A stretch of DNA of 6,577 bases from Geobacteraceae bacterium (GTDB taxonomy: Bacteria; Desulfobacterota; Desulfuromonadia; Desulfuromonadales; Geopsychrobacteraceae): contig JAMOPE010000411.1 of assembly GCA_027064785.1 (NCBI GenBank), positions 1 through 6,577 of the forward strand, written 5' to 3'. Within the stretch, counting starts at the first letter, position 1; every line of letters starts with the position of its first letter. Below, one piece after another: positions 1-5,762 of this stretch. The position numbers and the translations under genes were made by a program. Under the pieces are notes generated by a model. The model was not told where the DNA came from, made no database searches, and saw only the letters and a program-made list of their open reading frames with translations.

Positions 1-516
1 GAAGAGAACACGAAAGCATTTACTGAAGATGGGTTTTTCAAAACGGGTGATCTGGGGAAGTTGACGATTACAGGTGAATTGGTCATTACCGGCCGTTCGA
101 AAGAGATAATTGTTCTTGCCAGTGGTGAAAACATCGATCCAAGCCGGATTGAATCGGCCATTACTAAGTTACCTTTTGTTGCCGATGCGGTACTTGTCGG
201 TCAGGATAAAAAAGGTCTTGGTGCTTTGATTGTCCCCGATTTTGAGCAGTTGCGCAATTTTCTCAGCGGTAAGGGAGAGACAGATGGTGAGGATAAGGAA
301 TTACTGTCAGATAAACAGGTTCTCCAGCGGGTAAAAACAGAAATCAACCGTTTACTCAATCAAAAGCAGGGGTTTAAGCCCTTTGAGAAACTGCAGAACA
401 TCCATCTCCTCGACAAAGAGTTTAAGATGGGCGAGGAATTGACCAATACGCTGAAAAAGAAGCGTCACGTGATTGAAACAAAATACCGTGAAATTATTTC
501 TCGGCTGCTTAAATAG
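1..516 (+). CDS. AMP-forming long-chain acyl-CoA synthetase, C-terminal part (5' truncated by window edge)
   Basis: The reading frame is open from base 1, so this is the last 171 residues of a longer protein; family members are usually about 550-650 residues. The visible part holds the conserved TGDLG (residues 15-19 of the fragment), whose Asp binds the AMP ribose, then the hinge motif GRSKEIIVLASGENIDP (from residue 31). Near the end comes LTNTLKKKR (K152-K154), corresponding to the LTPTLKxKR segment of long-chain acyl-CoA synthetases, where the first Lys is the expected catalytic A10 lysine. The family activates a fatty acid with ATP to acyl-AMP and transfers it to CoA, in the cytoplasm or at the inner membrane. 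The hinge wording resembles the FAA1-like long-chain group more than acetyl-CoA synthetase, but the acyl-binding domain is outside the window, so the substrate is not readable. The stop lies five bases before the radical SAM gene, suggesting an operon. A TTG at 61 is not the start, because homology continues upstream of it. Confidence 0.9.
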   Translation, partial: EENTKAFTEDGFFKTGDLGKLTITGELVITGRSKEIIVLASGENIDPSRIESAITKLPFVADAVLVGQDKKGLGALIVPDFEQLRNFLSGKGETDGEDKELLSDKQVLQRVKTEINRLLNQKQGFKPFEKLQNIHLLDKEFKMGEELTNTLKKKRHVIETKYREIISRLLK

Positions 517-521
517 GTTTT

Positions 522-2258
522 ATGGCAAGAAATAAAAACTATGGCAAACAACTGGAATTACCGGTTGAAACGGGTGTTGTTCAGCATTCCTGGAATGAGG
601 GGCGCTACCGGATTGCCCTGATCTATCCGAACACCTACCACCACGGAATGAGTAATCTTGGTTTTCAGACTGTTTACCACCTGCTGAACCAGCGGGATGA
701 TTGTCTGTGTGAACGGTTTTTTCTCCCCGAGAGGGATAAGAAAACACAGCTTTTTGCCCCACTGATTTCTGTTGAGTCGGGTCGGCAGCTTAAAGATTTT
801 GAACTTATCGCTTTTTCAATTTCCTTCGAGAATGATTACCTCAACCTCCCGATAATTTTTGAATTGGCCAATATCCCGCTGTTTGCAGCCCAACGGGACG
901 ATTCATTTCCGCTGGTGTTATTTGGTGGAGTGTGCGCCTTCATTAACCCTGAGCCGCTTGCTGATATTGTTGATCTGGTTGCTGTCGGCGAGGCGGAGCC
1001 GATTCTGCCGGGATTGTTGAAAACTTTACTGCAAACAAATCAGCCTCGGAACGCGGTGTTGAAAAACCTTGCTCAGCAGCCGGGGATCTATGTCCCGTGT
1101 TTTTACACTCCGGAGTATTCTGAATCGGGAGAACAACAGGTTGTGAATGCTGAAGATGGGGCTCCACAACAAGTCCAGCGCCAATTTCTCGCCGACCTTG
1201 ATACCTCCCCAAGTCGGAGCTTTATCCAGACCGAAGCGACTGAATTTGGTCAAATGGCATTGACGGAGGTTTCCAGGGGCTGTTCCCGTGGTTGTCGCTT
1301 CTGTGCTGCCGGTTTTGTCTACCTTCCACCGCGTGAGCGGAGTCTCGATAACCTTCTGGATCAGGTTGATTCCGGCTTGTGTGAACGTCAGCGGATTGGA
1401 CTGGTTGCGGCGGCCGTTGCCGATTATTCCAAAATTCAGGAACTGCAGCAGGGGATTCTTGATCGTGACGGGCAACTGTCAATGTCAAGTATCCGCCTTG
1501 ATGCATTGACTCCCGATGAAGTTGCCCTCTTGAATCAGGCAGGACATAGGACTGTCGCGATTGCTCCCGAAGCGGGGAGTCAGCGGCTTAGGAACTTTAT
1601 CAATAAGGGGATCAGTGAAGAACAGATACTCGATTCTGTCCACATGCTTGCTGATGGTGGAATACGCAATTTAAAGCTCTATTTTATTATTGGTTTTCCA
1701 GAAGAAGAACAAAGCGATATTGATGCAATTGTCGCTCTGACTGAGAAAATTTCGGTGATCTGGCGTGAGTCAGGACGAAAACGGCAGCAGATGGGAAATC
1801 TGATTTTAAGTGTTAACCCTTTTATTCCCAAGCCGTTTACGCCCTTTCAATGGGCCGGAATGGAGGGGGAGAAGAGTCTTAAAAAGAAAGTTCGTTTTTT
1901 ACAGTCAGCGGTATCGAGAATCCCGAATTGCCGGATGAATAGTGAATCGTTACGTGGCGCAGTTTTGCAGACATTTCTTTCGCGTGGCGATCGGCGAATC
2001 GGAGCAGTGCTTCCCGTACTTGCTGCGGGCGGAAACCTTAAACAATTATGTAGAAAAGCTAATTTATCTCTTGATTTTTATGTTTATCGACCCCGCGATA
2101 AGGACGAATTCTTCCCTTGGGAGATCATCGATCAAGGGGTGACACGTGATTATTTGTGGAATGAATATCAACTGGCGTGCCGTGAGAAAACGACCCTGCC
2201 GTGTTTTCCCGGTTGTCGCCGTTGTGGTGTGTGTAATGATCAGGTATGCTGTTGCTAA
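522..2258 (+). CDS. Radical SAM protein with B12-binding-like N-terminus and Cys-rich C-terminal tail (TIGR03960-like)
   Basis: A 578-residue protein. The N-terminal 200 residues resemble the cobalamin-binding-like domain of B12-type radical SAM proteins (NTYHHGMSNLGFQTVYHLLN, then GGVCAFINPEPLADIVD), but I see no canonical DxHxxG cobalamin motif, so B12 binding is uncertain. The radical SAM core begins with CSRGCRFC: C254, C258 and C261 would ligate a 4Fe-4S cluster that cleaves S-adenosylmethionine. It continues with EAGSQRLR (from E350) and ends near NPFIPKPFTPFQW (N432-W444), all typical of the family TIGR03960 describes. The C-terminus carries C561, C565, C568, C571 and C576-C578, possibly a second metal site. 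Many relatives continue into a DUF2344 (TIGR03936) domain; this protein stops before one, and the next gene does not encode it. The start ATG follows the upstream stop by five bases with only a weak AGG behind it, so translational coupling is likely. The reaction is unknown for the family, so I assign no substrate. Confidence 0.88.
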   Translation: MARNKNYGKQLELPVETGVVQHSWNEGRYRIALIYPNTYHHGMSNLGFQTVYHLLNQRDDCLCERFFLPERDKKTQLFAPLISVESGRQLKDFELIAFSISFENDYLNLPIIFELANIPLFAAQRDDSFPLVLFGGVCAFINPEPLADIVDLVAVGEAEPILPGLLKTLLQTNQPRNAVLKNLAQQPGIYVPCFYTPEYSESGEQQVVNAEDGAPQQVQRQFLADLDTSPSRSFIQTEATEFGQMALTEVSRGCSRGCRFCAAGFVYLPPRERSLDNLLDQVDSGLCERQRIGLVAAAVADYSKIQELQQGILDRDGQLSMSSIRLDALTPDEVALLNQAGHRTVAIAPEAGSQRLRNFINKGISEEQILDSVHMLADGGIRNLKLYFIIGFPEEEQSDIDAIVALTEKISVIWRESGRKRQQMGNLILSVNPFIPKPFTPFQWAGMEGEKSLKKKVRFLQSAVSRIPNCRMNSESLRGAVLQTFLSRGDRRIGAVLPVLAAGGNLKQLCRKANLSLDFYVYRPRDKDEFFPWEIIDQGVTRDYLWNEYQLACREKTTLPCFPGCRRCGVCNDQVCCC

Positions 2259-2280
2259 GAATCTCGGTTGTAAAATCCCC

Positions 2281-2286
2281 AAGGAG
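2281..2286 (+). promoter_or_regulatory. Shine-Dalgarno AAGGAG of the E2-like gene
   Basis: AAGGAG ends five bases before the ATG at 2292. This strong site fixes the start of the E2-like gene and argues that its lack of a lipoyl domain is real rather than the result of a start called too far downstream. Confidence 0.8.
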
Positions 2287-2291
2287 CAGGC

Positions 2292-3170
2292 ATGGCAAAA
2301 AAAGAACAGTCTAGAAAAAATCTCAAGATTTCTGCTGCAGCTCAAAAGCTTGCTGCTGAGTTGGGTATTGACCCTGACTCACTGCAGGGGAGTGGTGTGC
2401 AGGGACGAATCCTGCTGGTCGATATCAAAAAGTGCAGAGCTGTCGCGAGCGTGACCAGCACGAGTGATACTGCATATGGTCAAAAAGTTTCTTTGCCTGA
2501 TGTGGCAACGCGCAATAAATCGATCAAGATCCGGCAATTGTTAGCAAAGAAAATGGAACAGGCGTGGCTGACAATCCCCCATTTTTACGTCACTATCAGT
2601 GTCGATATGACCGATGTTGTCGGTTTGCATCATGACCTTGGCGTCACCATTAATGATTTCATTCTTGCAGCGACCAGCCGTGCTCTAAGTGAGCACCCGT
2701 GGGTAAATGCCAGCTGGGATGGAGAACAGGGGGTGGAGTGCGAGGATATTAATATTGCCATTGCTACGGCAACCGATCGTGGCTTGTTTTATCCGGTTTT
2801 GTCACGGTGTAATTCATTGGGTTTGCTGGAGCTTAGTGAACAGGCCCACACGCTTATTGAAAAAGCGATGGTCGAAGGGGCACTGGTCGAACGGGACATC
2901 AGCGGTGCGACCTTTACGATTACCAATATGGGGATGTTTGGCGTTGAGTCTCTGGGCGCAATCATTACCCCTCCGCAGGCGGCAGTTCTATCGGTTGGTT
3001 CAATTAAGGGAGAAGTTGTTGTTGATGGTCAGGGCGAGCCTGCTGTTGCACCGGTGATGCGCCTGACCCTTTCTGCCGATCATCGGGTTCTCGATGGCGC
3101 TGATGCTGCAGAATTTCTCGATACGATCAAATGCTACCTTGAAGCTCCCGTGATGCTGATTGATTGCTGA
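2292..3170 (+). CDS. Lipoyl-less E2-like acyltransferase of the 2-oxo acid dehydrogenase family
   Basis: A 292-residue protein. Residues 12-45 form a peripheral subunit-binding domain (LAAELGIDPDSLQGSGVQGR), which in E2 proteins docks E3 or E1. A linker of about 28 residues follows. Residues 74-290 form the catalytic acyltransferase domain: TIPHFY (94-99), VTINDFI, GATFTITNMGMFG (205-217), ITPPQAAVLSVG and DHRVLDG, with H264 and D268 as the expected catalytic pair. Usual E2 proteins are 400-600 residues and begin with one or more lipoyl domains carrying a DKA lysine; none is present here, and the region upstream is the radical SAM gene in another frame. The loop before VTINDFI is about ten residues shorter than in textbook E2 proteins. 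Such a protein could transfer acyl groups to CoA if a lipoyl domain sits on another subunit (E1, E3 or a free carrier), or it could have taken a new acyl-CoA role. No E1 or E3 gene lies in the window. It is probably last in the operon, 33 bases after the radical SAM gene. Confidence 0.88.
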   Translation: MAKKEQSRKNLKISAAAQKLAAELGIDPDSLQGSGVQGRILLVDIKKCRAVASVTSTSDTAYGQKVSLPDVATRNKSIKIRQLLAKKMEQAWLTIPHFYVTISVDMTDVVGLHHDLGVTINDFILAATSRALSEHPWVNASWDGEQGVECEDINIAIATATDRGLFYPVLSRCNSLGLLELSEQAHTLIEKAMVEGALVERDISGATFTITNMGMFGVESLGAIITPPQAAVLSVGSIKGEVVVDGQGEPAVAPVMRLTLSADHRVLDGADAAEFLDTIKCYLEAPVMLIDC

Positions 3171-3198
3171 AGACTTTTCGAGTCCGTCTGCCCGATTT

Positions 3199-3579
3199 TT
3201 AAGGTGTAATGCCGCGATGTTTCATTTCCAGTTTGACTTGATTGCGGCGGTCACGTAAGCCGGTCGCAATTTTATGAGTACTTCCCCCTGTTGAGATACC
3301 GATTCCACCACGACCACTTCTGCGATGGCTGTAGGTTCCTCCCCCAATCCCCAGACTAATTGACGATCCCGTACGTTTGTGTTCAACCACTTCTATCTGA
3401 TCTTCCAGTTTATAGTAATAAAGGGTTAAATCATCATTGGATAATTGGTGGAAATCCTGTGCCAGCAACTCCTTGGTTTTTGCTTTGTTGTTGGTGCAAC
3501 CACTGACGAGTGCAAGCGATAGAGCTATCAATAGAATTGTAATAAGTGTTTTGTATGTCGTTGGGACTATTCTTGGCAT
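3199..3579 (-). CDS. Small Gly/Arg-rich lipoprotein of unknown function
   Basis: A 126-residue protein. Residues 10-27 are a hydrophobic signal segment ending in the lipobox VSGC, with C28 as the predicted lipidated residue after signal peptidase II cleavage. The next residue is Thr, not Asp, which favours outer-membrane sorting. After the lipobox comes a charged stretch (LLAQDFHQLSNDDLTLYYYK), likely helical. A glycine/serine/arginine-rich centre (GIGGGTYSHRRSGRGGIG) and a basic tail (LRDRRNQVKLEMKHRGITP) follow. I do not recognise a named family. The pattern of a small lipoprotein ending in a helix with a final RG-I-P is seen in uncharacterised Gram-negative lipoproteins, but that is a loose resemblance. 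The gene is convergent with the E2-like gene, 28 bases away, and lies downstream of the TRAP operon terminator, so it is probably a separate unit. The start is supported by an AGGAGG seven bases upstream. Confidence 0.82.
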   Translation of the reverse strand: MPRIVPTTYKTLITILLIALSLALVSGCTNNKAKTKELLAQDFHQLSNDDLTLYYYKLEDQIEVVEHKRTGSSISLGIGGGTYSHRRSGRGGIGISTGGSTHKIATGLRDRRNQVKLEMKHRGITP

Positions 3580-3586
3580 CGGAATT

Positions 3587-3592
3587 CCTCCT
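3587..3592 (-). promoter_or_regulatory. Shine-Dalgarno AGGAGG of the lipoprotein gene
   Basis: On the minus strand AAAGGAGGAATTCCG precedes the ATG at 3579, giving a consensus AGGAGG with a seven-base spacer. It fixes the start and suggests efficient translation of this small lipoprotein. Confidence 0.8.
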
Positions 3593-3644
3593 TTGTCGTT
3601 TGTCCTGAGTCTATCACAGAATGTTGAATGGGGAACCTTGCCTA

Positions 3645-3674
3645 TAAAAAAGCGGGCTGCTATCGCAACCCGCT
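3645..3674 (-). terminator. Rho-independent terminator after dctM
   Basis: Read on the minus strand, AGCGGGTTGC, loop GATA, GCAGCCCGCT form a ten-pair stem with a single G-T wobble, followed directly by TTTTTT. It starts about 40 bases beyond the dctM stop and should end the dctPQM transcript before the lipoprotein gene. On the plus strand the hairpin is not followed by a U-tract, so it looks one-directional. Confidence 0.88.
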
Positions 3675-3713
3675 CAAATTAAATTTTCTCAGGATGTTTT
3701 TTTCTACCTCAAT

Positions 3714-5114
3714 CTAGTACCCTTTTAGGTGATCAATATACTCCGGCAGGAACAAAGAAATCTGCGGAATGTAAGTGATCAGGATGAGGAAGAAGAGCAA
3801 CAGCATCAACCACGGAAGTGCCGCTTTGACGACCCAGGTTAGGTTGTGGCCGGTTATCCCTGCCGTGACAAACAGGTTGAGACCAACGGGCGGGGTAATC
3901 ATCCCGATCTCCATGTTGACAACCATGATAATTCCCAGGTGGATGGGGTTGATTCCAAGTTTGACTGCAATCGGGAAAAGGATAGGAGCCATGATCAGGA
4001 TGATGGCAGATGGTTCCATAAAGTTTCCAGCCATCAACAGCAGGATATTAACTACGATCAGGAAGCCCCAGGCCGGCAGACCCCAGTTGACGATCATCTC
4101 AGCAAGGTGGTGAGGAATCCGTTCTGTTGTCAGAACGTGGGCAAACAGCATCGCGTTACCGATGATAAAGAGCAGCATGATCGAGACTTTTGATGCATCT
4201 CTGAATACGTTACGGACATCTTTATCAAAAATGGATTTCGGTAGTGCTGTAATTGTTAGTATTAGGTTGCGTGAAATGATTTTAGCAACTGAATCGTCTT
4301 TACTTTCTTTCCACGGAATTCCTTTGAGAGGACCCATGTCGCGGTAAATAAAAATCGCGATGAAGTAGGCATAGATTGCAGAGACTGCTGCAGCTTCGGT
4401 CGGGCTGGCAATTCCGCCATAGATTGAACCGAGGACGATGACAATCATCATCAGACCCCAACCGGCACTGAAGCTGGATCGGAACAGGTTTTTAAAACCG
4501 ACCCAAGGCTGTGCCGGAAGTTTTTTGATGCGGGCGACAATATAGATGACCAGCATCAGCATTGATCCCATCATCAGTCCGGGGATCAAGCCTGCCATAA
4601 ATAATCGGGCGGCTGATTCTTCGGTCGCTGCGGCGTAAACCAGCATAACGATGGACGGAGGAATCAGAATACCCAATGTCCCGGCATTGGTGATAACCCC
4701 GGCAGCAAGTTCTTCAGGGTAGCCCGCTTTGACCATGCCGACAATAACAATAGAGCCGATCGCGGCAACGGTTGCAGGAGATGATCCTGAAACTGCGGCA
4801 AAAATCATACATGCCATGACTGATGCCATCGCCAGACCACCACGGATCCAGCCGACACAGTCGATAGCAAAGTTGATAATTCGATTGGCGACACCACCCG
4901 TTGAAAGAAATGCCGATGATAGGATGAAAAACGGAATCGCCAGCAGGGTGTAATGCTCAGATTCGGCCGCAAACAGTTTTAGTGCGATGGAGGCTATCGA
5001 ATCATTGGAAAACAGCATGATTGTTGTTACGCTGGAGAGTCCCAGTGCAAACGCTATCGGCATGCCGGAAATCAGACATAGCAGCAGGAGGAAAAAGAGT
5101 GCAGCAGTTGTCAT
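3714..5114 (-). CDS. dctM: TRAP transporter large permease DctM
   Basis: A 466-residue, very hydrophobic inner-membrane protein of the DctM family (TIGR00786 type), the ion-coupled transport subunit that works with DctQ and the periplasmic DctP. It shows the family hallmarks in order: SGMPIAFALG near the N-terminus, GSSPATVAAIGSIVIVGM (from G110), NAGTLGILIPPSIVMLVYA (143-161), SPTEAAAVSAIYA (237-249), GNFMEPSAIILIMAPI (363-378) and MEIGMITPPVGLNLFVTAGI (401-420). The closing motifs fit the C4-dicarboxylate branch. Most members are about 425-430 residues; the extra length sits in a charged hydrophilic stretch, about residues 258-307, between two membrane segments. The ATG overlaps the dctQ stop as ATGA, and GGGAGG lies nine bases upstream inside dctQ, so the two permease genes are coupled. 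Substrate assignment is from family resemblance only. Confidence 0.95.
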   Translation of the reverse strand: MTTAALFFLLLLCLISGMPIAFALGLSSVTTIMLFSNDSIASIALKLFAAESEHYTLLAIPFFILSSAFLSTGGVANRIINFAIDCVGWIRGGLAMASVMACMIFAAVSGSSPATVAAIGSIVIVGMVKAGYPEELAAGVITNAGTLGILIPPSIVMLVYAAATEESAARLFMAGLIPGLMMGSMLMLVIYIVARIKKLPAQPWVGFKNLFRSSFSAGWGLMMIVIVLGSIYGGIASPTEAAAVSAIYAYFIAIFIYRDMGPLKGIPWKESKDDSVAKIISRNLILTITALPKSIFDKDVRNVFRDASKVSIMLLFIIGNAMLFAHVLTTERIPHHLAEMIVNWGLPAWGFLIVVNILLLMAGNFMEPSAIILIMAPILFPIAVKLGINPIHLGIIMVVNMEIGMITPPVGLNLFVTAGITGHNLTWVVKAALPWLMLLLFFLILITYIPQISLFLPEYIDHLKGY

Positions 5115-5671
5115 ACCGATTTACCTCCCTCAGTTGTAGATGATGCAATGGCCTCTTCAGCAAGATGCATACTGTCTTTGGCTTCGTCTGTCAGGTTGAA
5201 ACCGTCAGCTTTCCCGGTCGCGATGGACCAGAGGAGAATCAGCAGGCGAATAGCAATAAGAACCATACCGATAAACAGGATGCTGTGAGCTATCCACTTG
5301 GGGACAGGGAGGTCTTCCATCTCGATGCCAAGCATTTGAATTTTAGAAAGATAGACCCAGGCCCCTTTCATGAAAATACCGGTGTAGGCGAGGCAGGCGA
5401 TAACCGCGACACCGCTAATCACTCTTCTGCCCGTCTCCGGGAAAATTTTTACCAGAGCATCGACTCCGATATGAGATCCAACTTTGATCCCATAGGAGAC
5501 ACCGAAAAGCACCATCCATGCGGAAAGGTGAAGAGCTACCTCTTCCCCCCACATAAAACCCTTGCCGAAGCCGAAGCGCAAAACAACTTCAGTAAAAACC
5601 AGCAGGGTCATGGAGGCAAGAAGAATAGCGATAATCGACTCTTCTATGCTGTTGATTATTCTGATAAGCAT
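5111..5671 (-). CDS. dctQ: TRAP transporter small permease DctQ
   Basis: A 186-residue membrane protein with four predicted membrane helices, at about residues 10-32, 44-63, 83-104 and 124-146. Between the first two comes WGEEVALHLSAWMVLFGVSYG, and after them the loop KVGSHIGVDALVKIFP, both typical of DctQ; the conserved Asp after the second helix is present. It pairs with DctM to form the membrane part of the transporter. The C-terminus after the last helix is an acidic hydrophilic tail of about 35 residues. I chose the ATG at 5671 rather than the in-frame TTG at 5677, because GAGGG at 5678-5682 is six bases from the ATG but abuts the TTG. The stop overlaps the dctM start (ATGA). Confidence 0.93.
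   Translation of the reverse strand: MLIRIINSIEESIIAILLASMTLLVFTEVVLRFGFGKGFMWGEEVALHLSAWMVLFGVSYGIKVGSHIGVDALVKIFPETGRRVISGVAVIACLAYTGIFMKGAWVYLSKIQMLGIEMEDLPVPKWIAHSILFIGMVLIAIRLLILLWSIATGKADGFNLTDEAKDSMHLAEEAIASSTTEGGKSV
5124..5129 (-). promoter_or_regulatory. Shine-Dalgarno GGGAGG of dctM, inside dctQ
   Basis: On the minus strand GGGAGGTAAATCGGT precedes the dctM ATG. The site lies in the last codons of dctQ, as expected for coupled translation of the two permease subunits. Confidence 0.7.
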
Positions 5672-5677
5672 ATACAA

Positions 5678-5682
5678 CCCTC
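5678..5682 (-). promoter_or_regulatory. Shine-Dalgarno GAGGG deciding the dctQ start
   Basis: On the minus strand GAGGG is followed by TTGTAT and then ATG. The six-base spacing supports the ATG at 5671 and rules against the TTG directly next to the site. Confidence 0.7.
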
Positions 5683-5706
5683 ATTCAGATAGAACAAAAT
5701 GTCCGC

Positions 5707-5744
5707 AAAAATAATCGCGAGCTCCGCTACCGGAGCTCGCGATT
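5707..5744 (-). terminator. Intercistronic hairpin between dctP and dctQ (partial terminator or mRNA stabiliser)
   Basis: Read on the minus strand, AATCGCGAGCTCCG, loop GTAG, CGGAGCTCGCGATT form a perfect 14-pair stem with a four-base loop, followed by ATTTTTGCGG. It begins about 18 bases after the dctP stop and ends about 25 bases before the dctQ Shine-Dalgarno. The U-tract is short (five after one A), so it may stop only part of the transcripts, or protect the dctP mRNA from 3' decay. Either would give more binding protein than permease, a known need in transporters that use a periplasmic binding protein. Confidence 0.8.
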
Positions 5745-5762
5745 GAAAACAATCAGAAGTGA

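Noticed and set aside
943..1475. Long minus-strand open frames opposite the radical SAM gene
   Set aside because: They lie fully inside a strongly supported gene, lack good ribosome-binding sites and their translations have no recognisable domain.
3171..3198. Weak hairpin between the convergent E2-like and lipoprotein genes (GACT...AGTC and a later T-run)
   Set aside because: The stem is only four or five pairs and the T-run at 3195-3200 is separated from it, so I cannot call a terminator.
3641..3668. Possible minus-strand promoter for the lipoprotein gene: TTGCGA (3663-3668), 16-base spacer, TATAGG (3641-3646)
   Set aside because: Each box matches only four of six consensus bases and the pair overlaps the terminator hairpin, so it is too weak to list as a feature. 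It remains the best candidate I saw in that spacer.
3775..4193. Plus-strand open frames opposite dctM
   Set aside because: They are shadows of the conserved permease sequence; the translations are low-complexity antisense of membrane helices.
5672..5677. TTG start for dctQ six bases upstream of the chosen ATG
   Set aside because: The Shine-Dalgarno GAGGG directly abuts this TTG, leaving no spacer, while its distance to the ATG at 5671 is normal.
5165..5692. 175-codon plus-strand frame opposite dctQ
   Set aside because: It covers dctQ completely on the antisense strand. The dctQ family match is clear, and this frame has no family resemblance or convincing Shine-Dalgarno.
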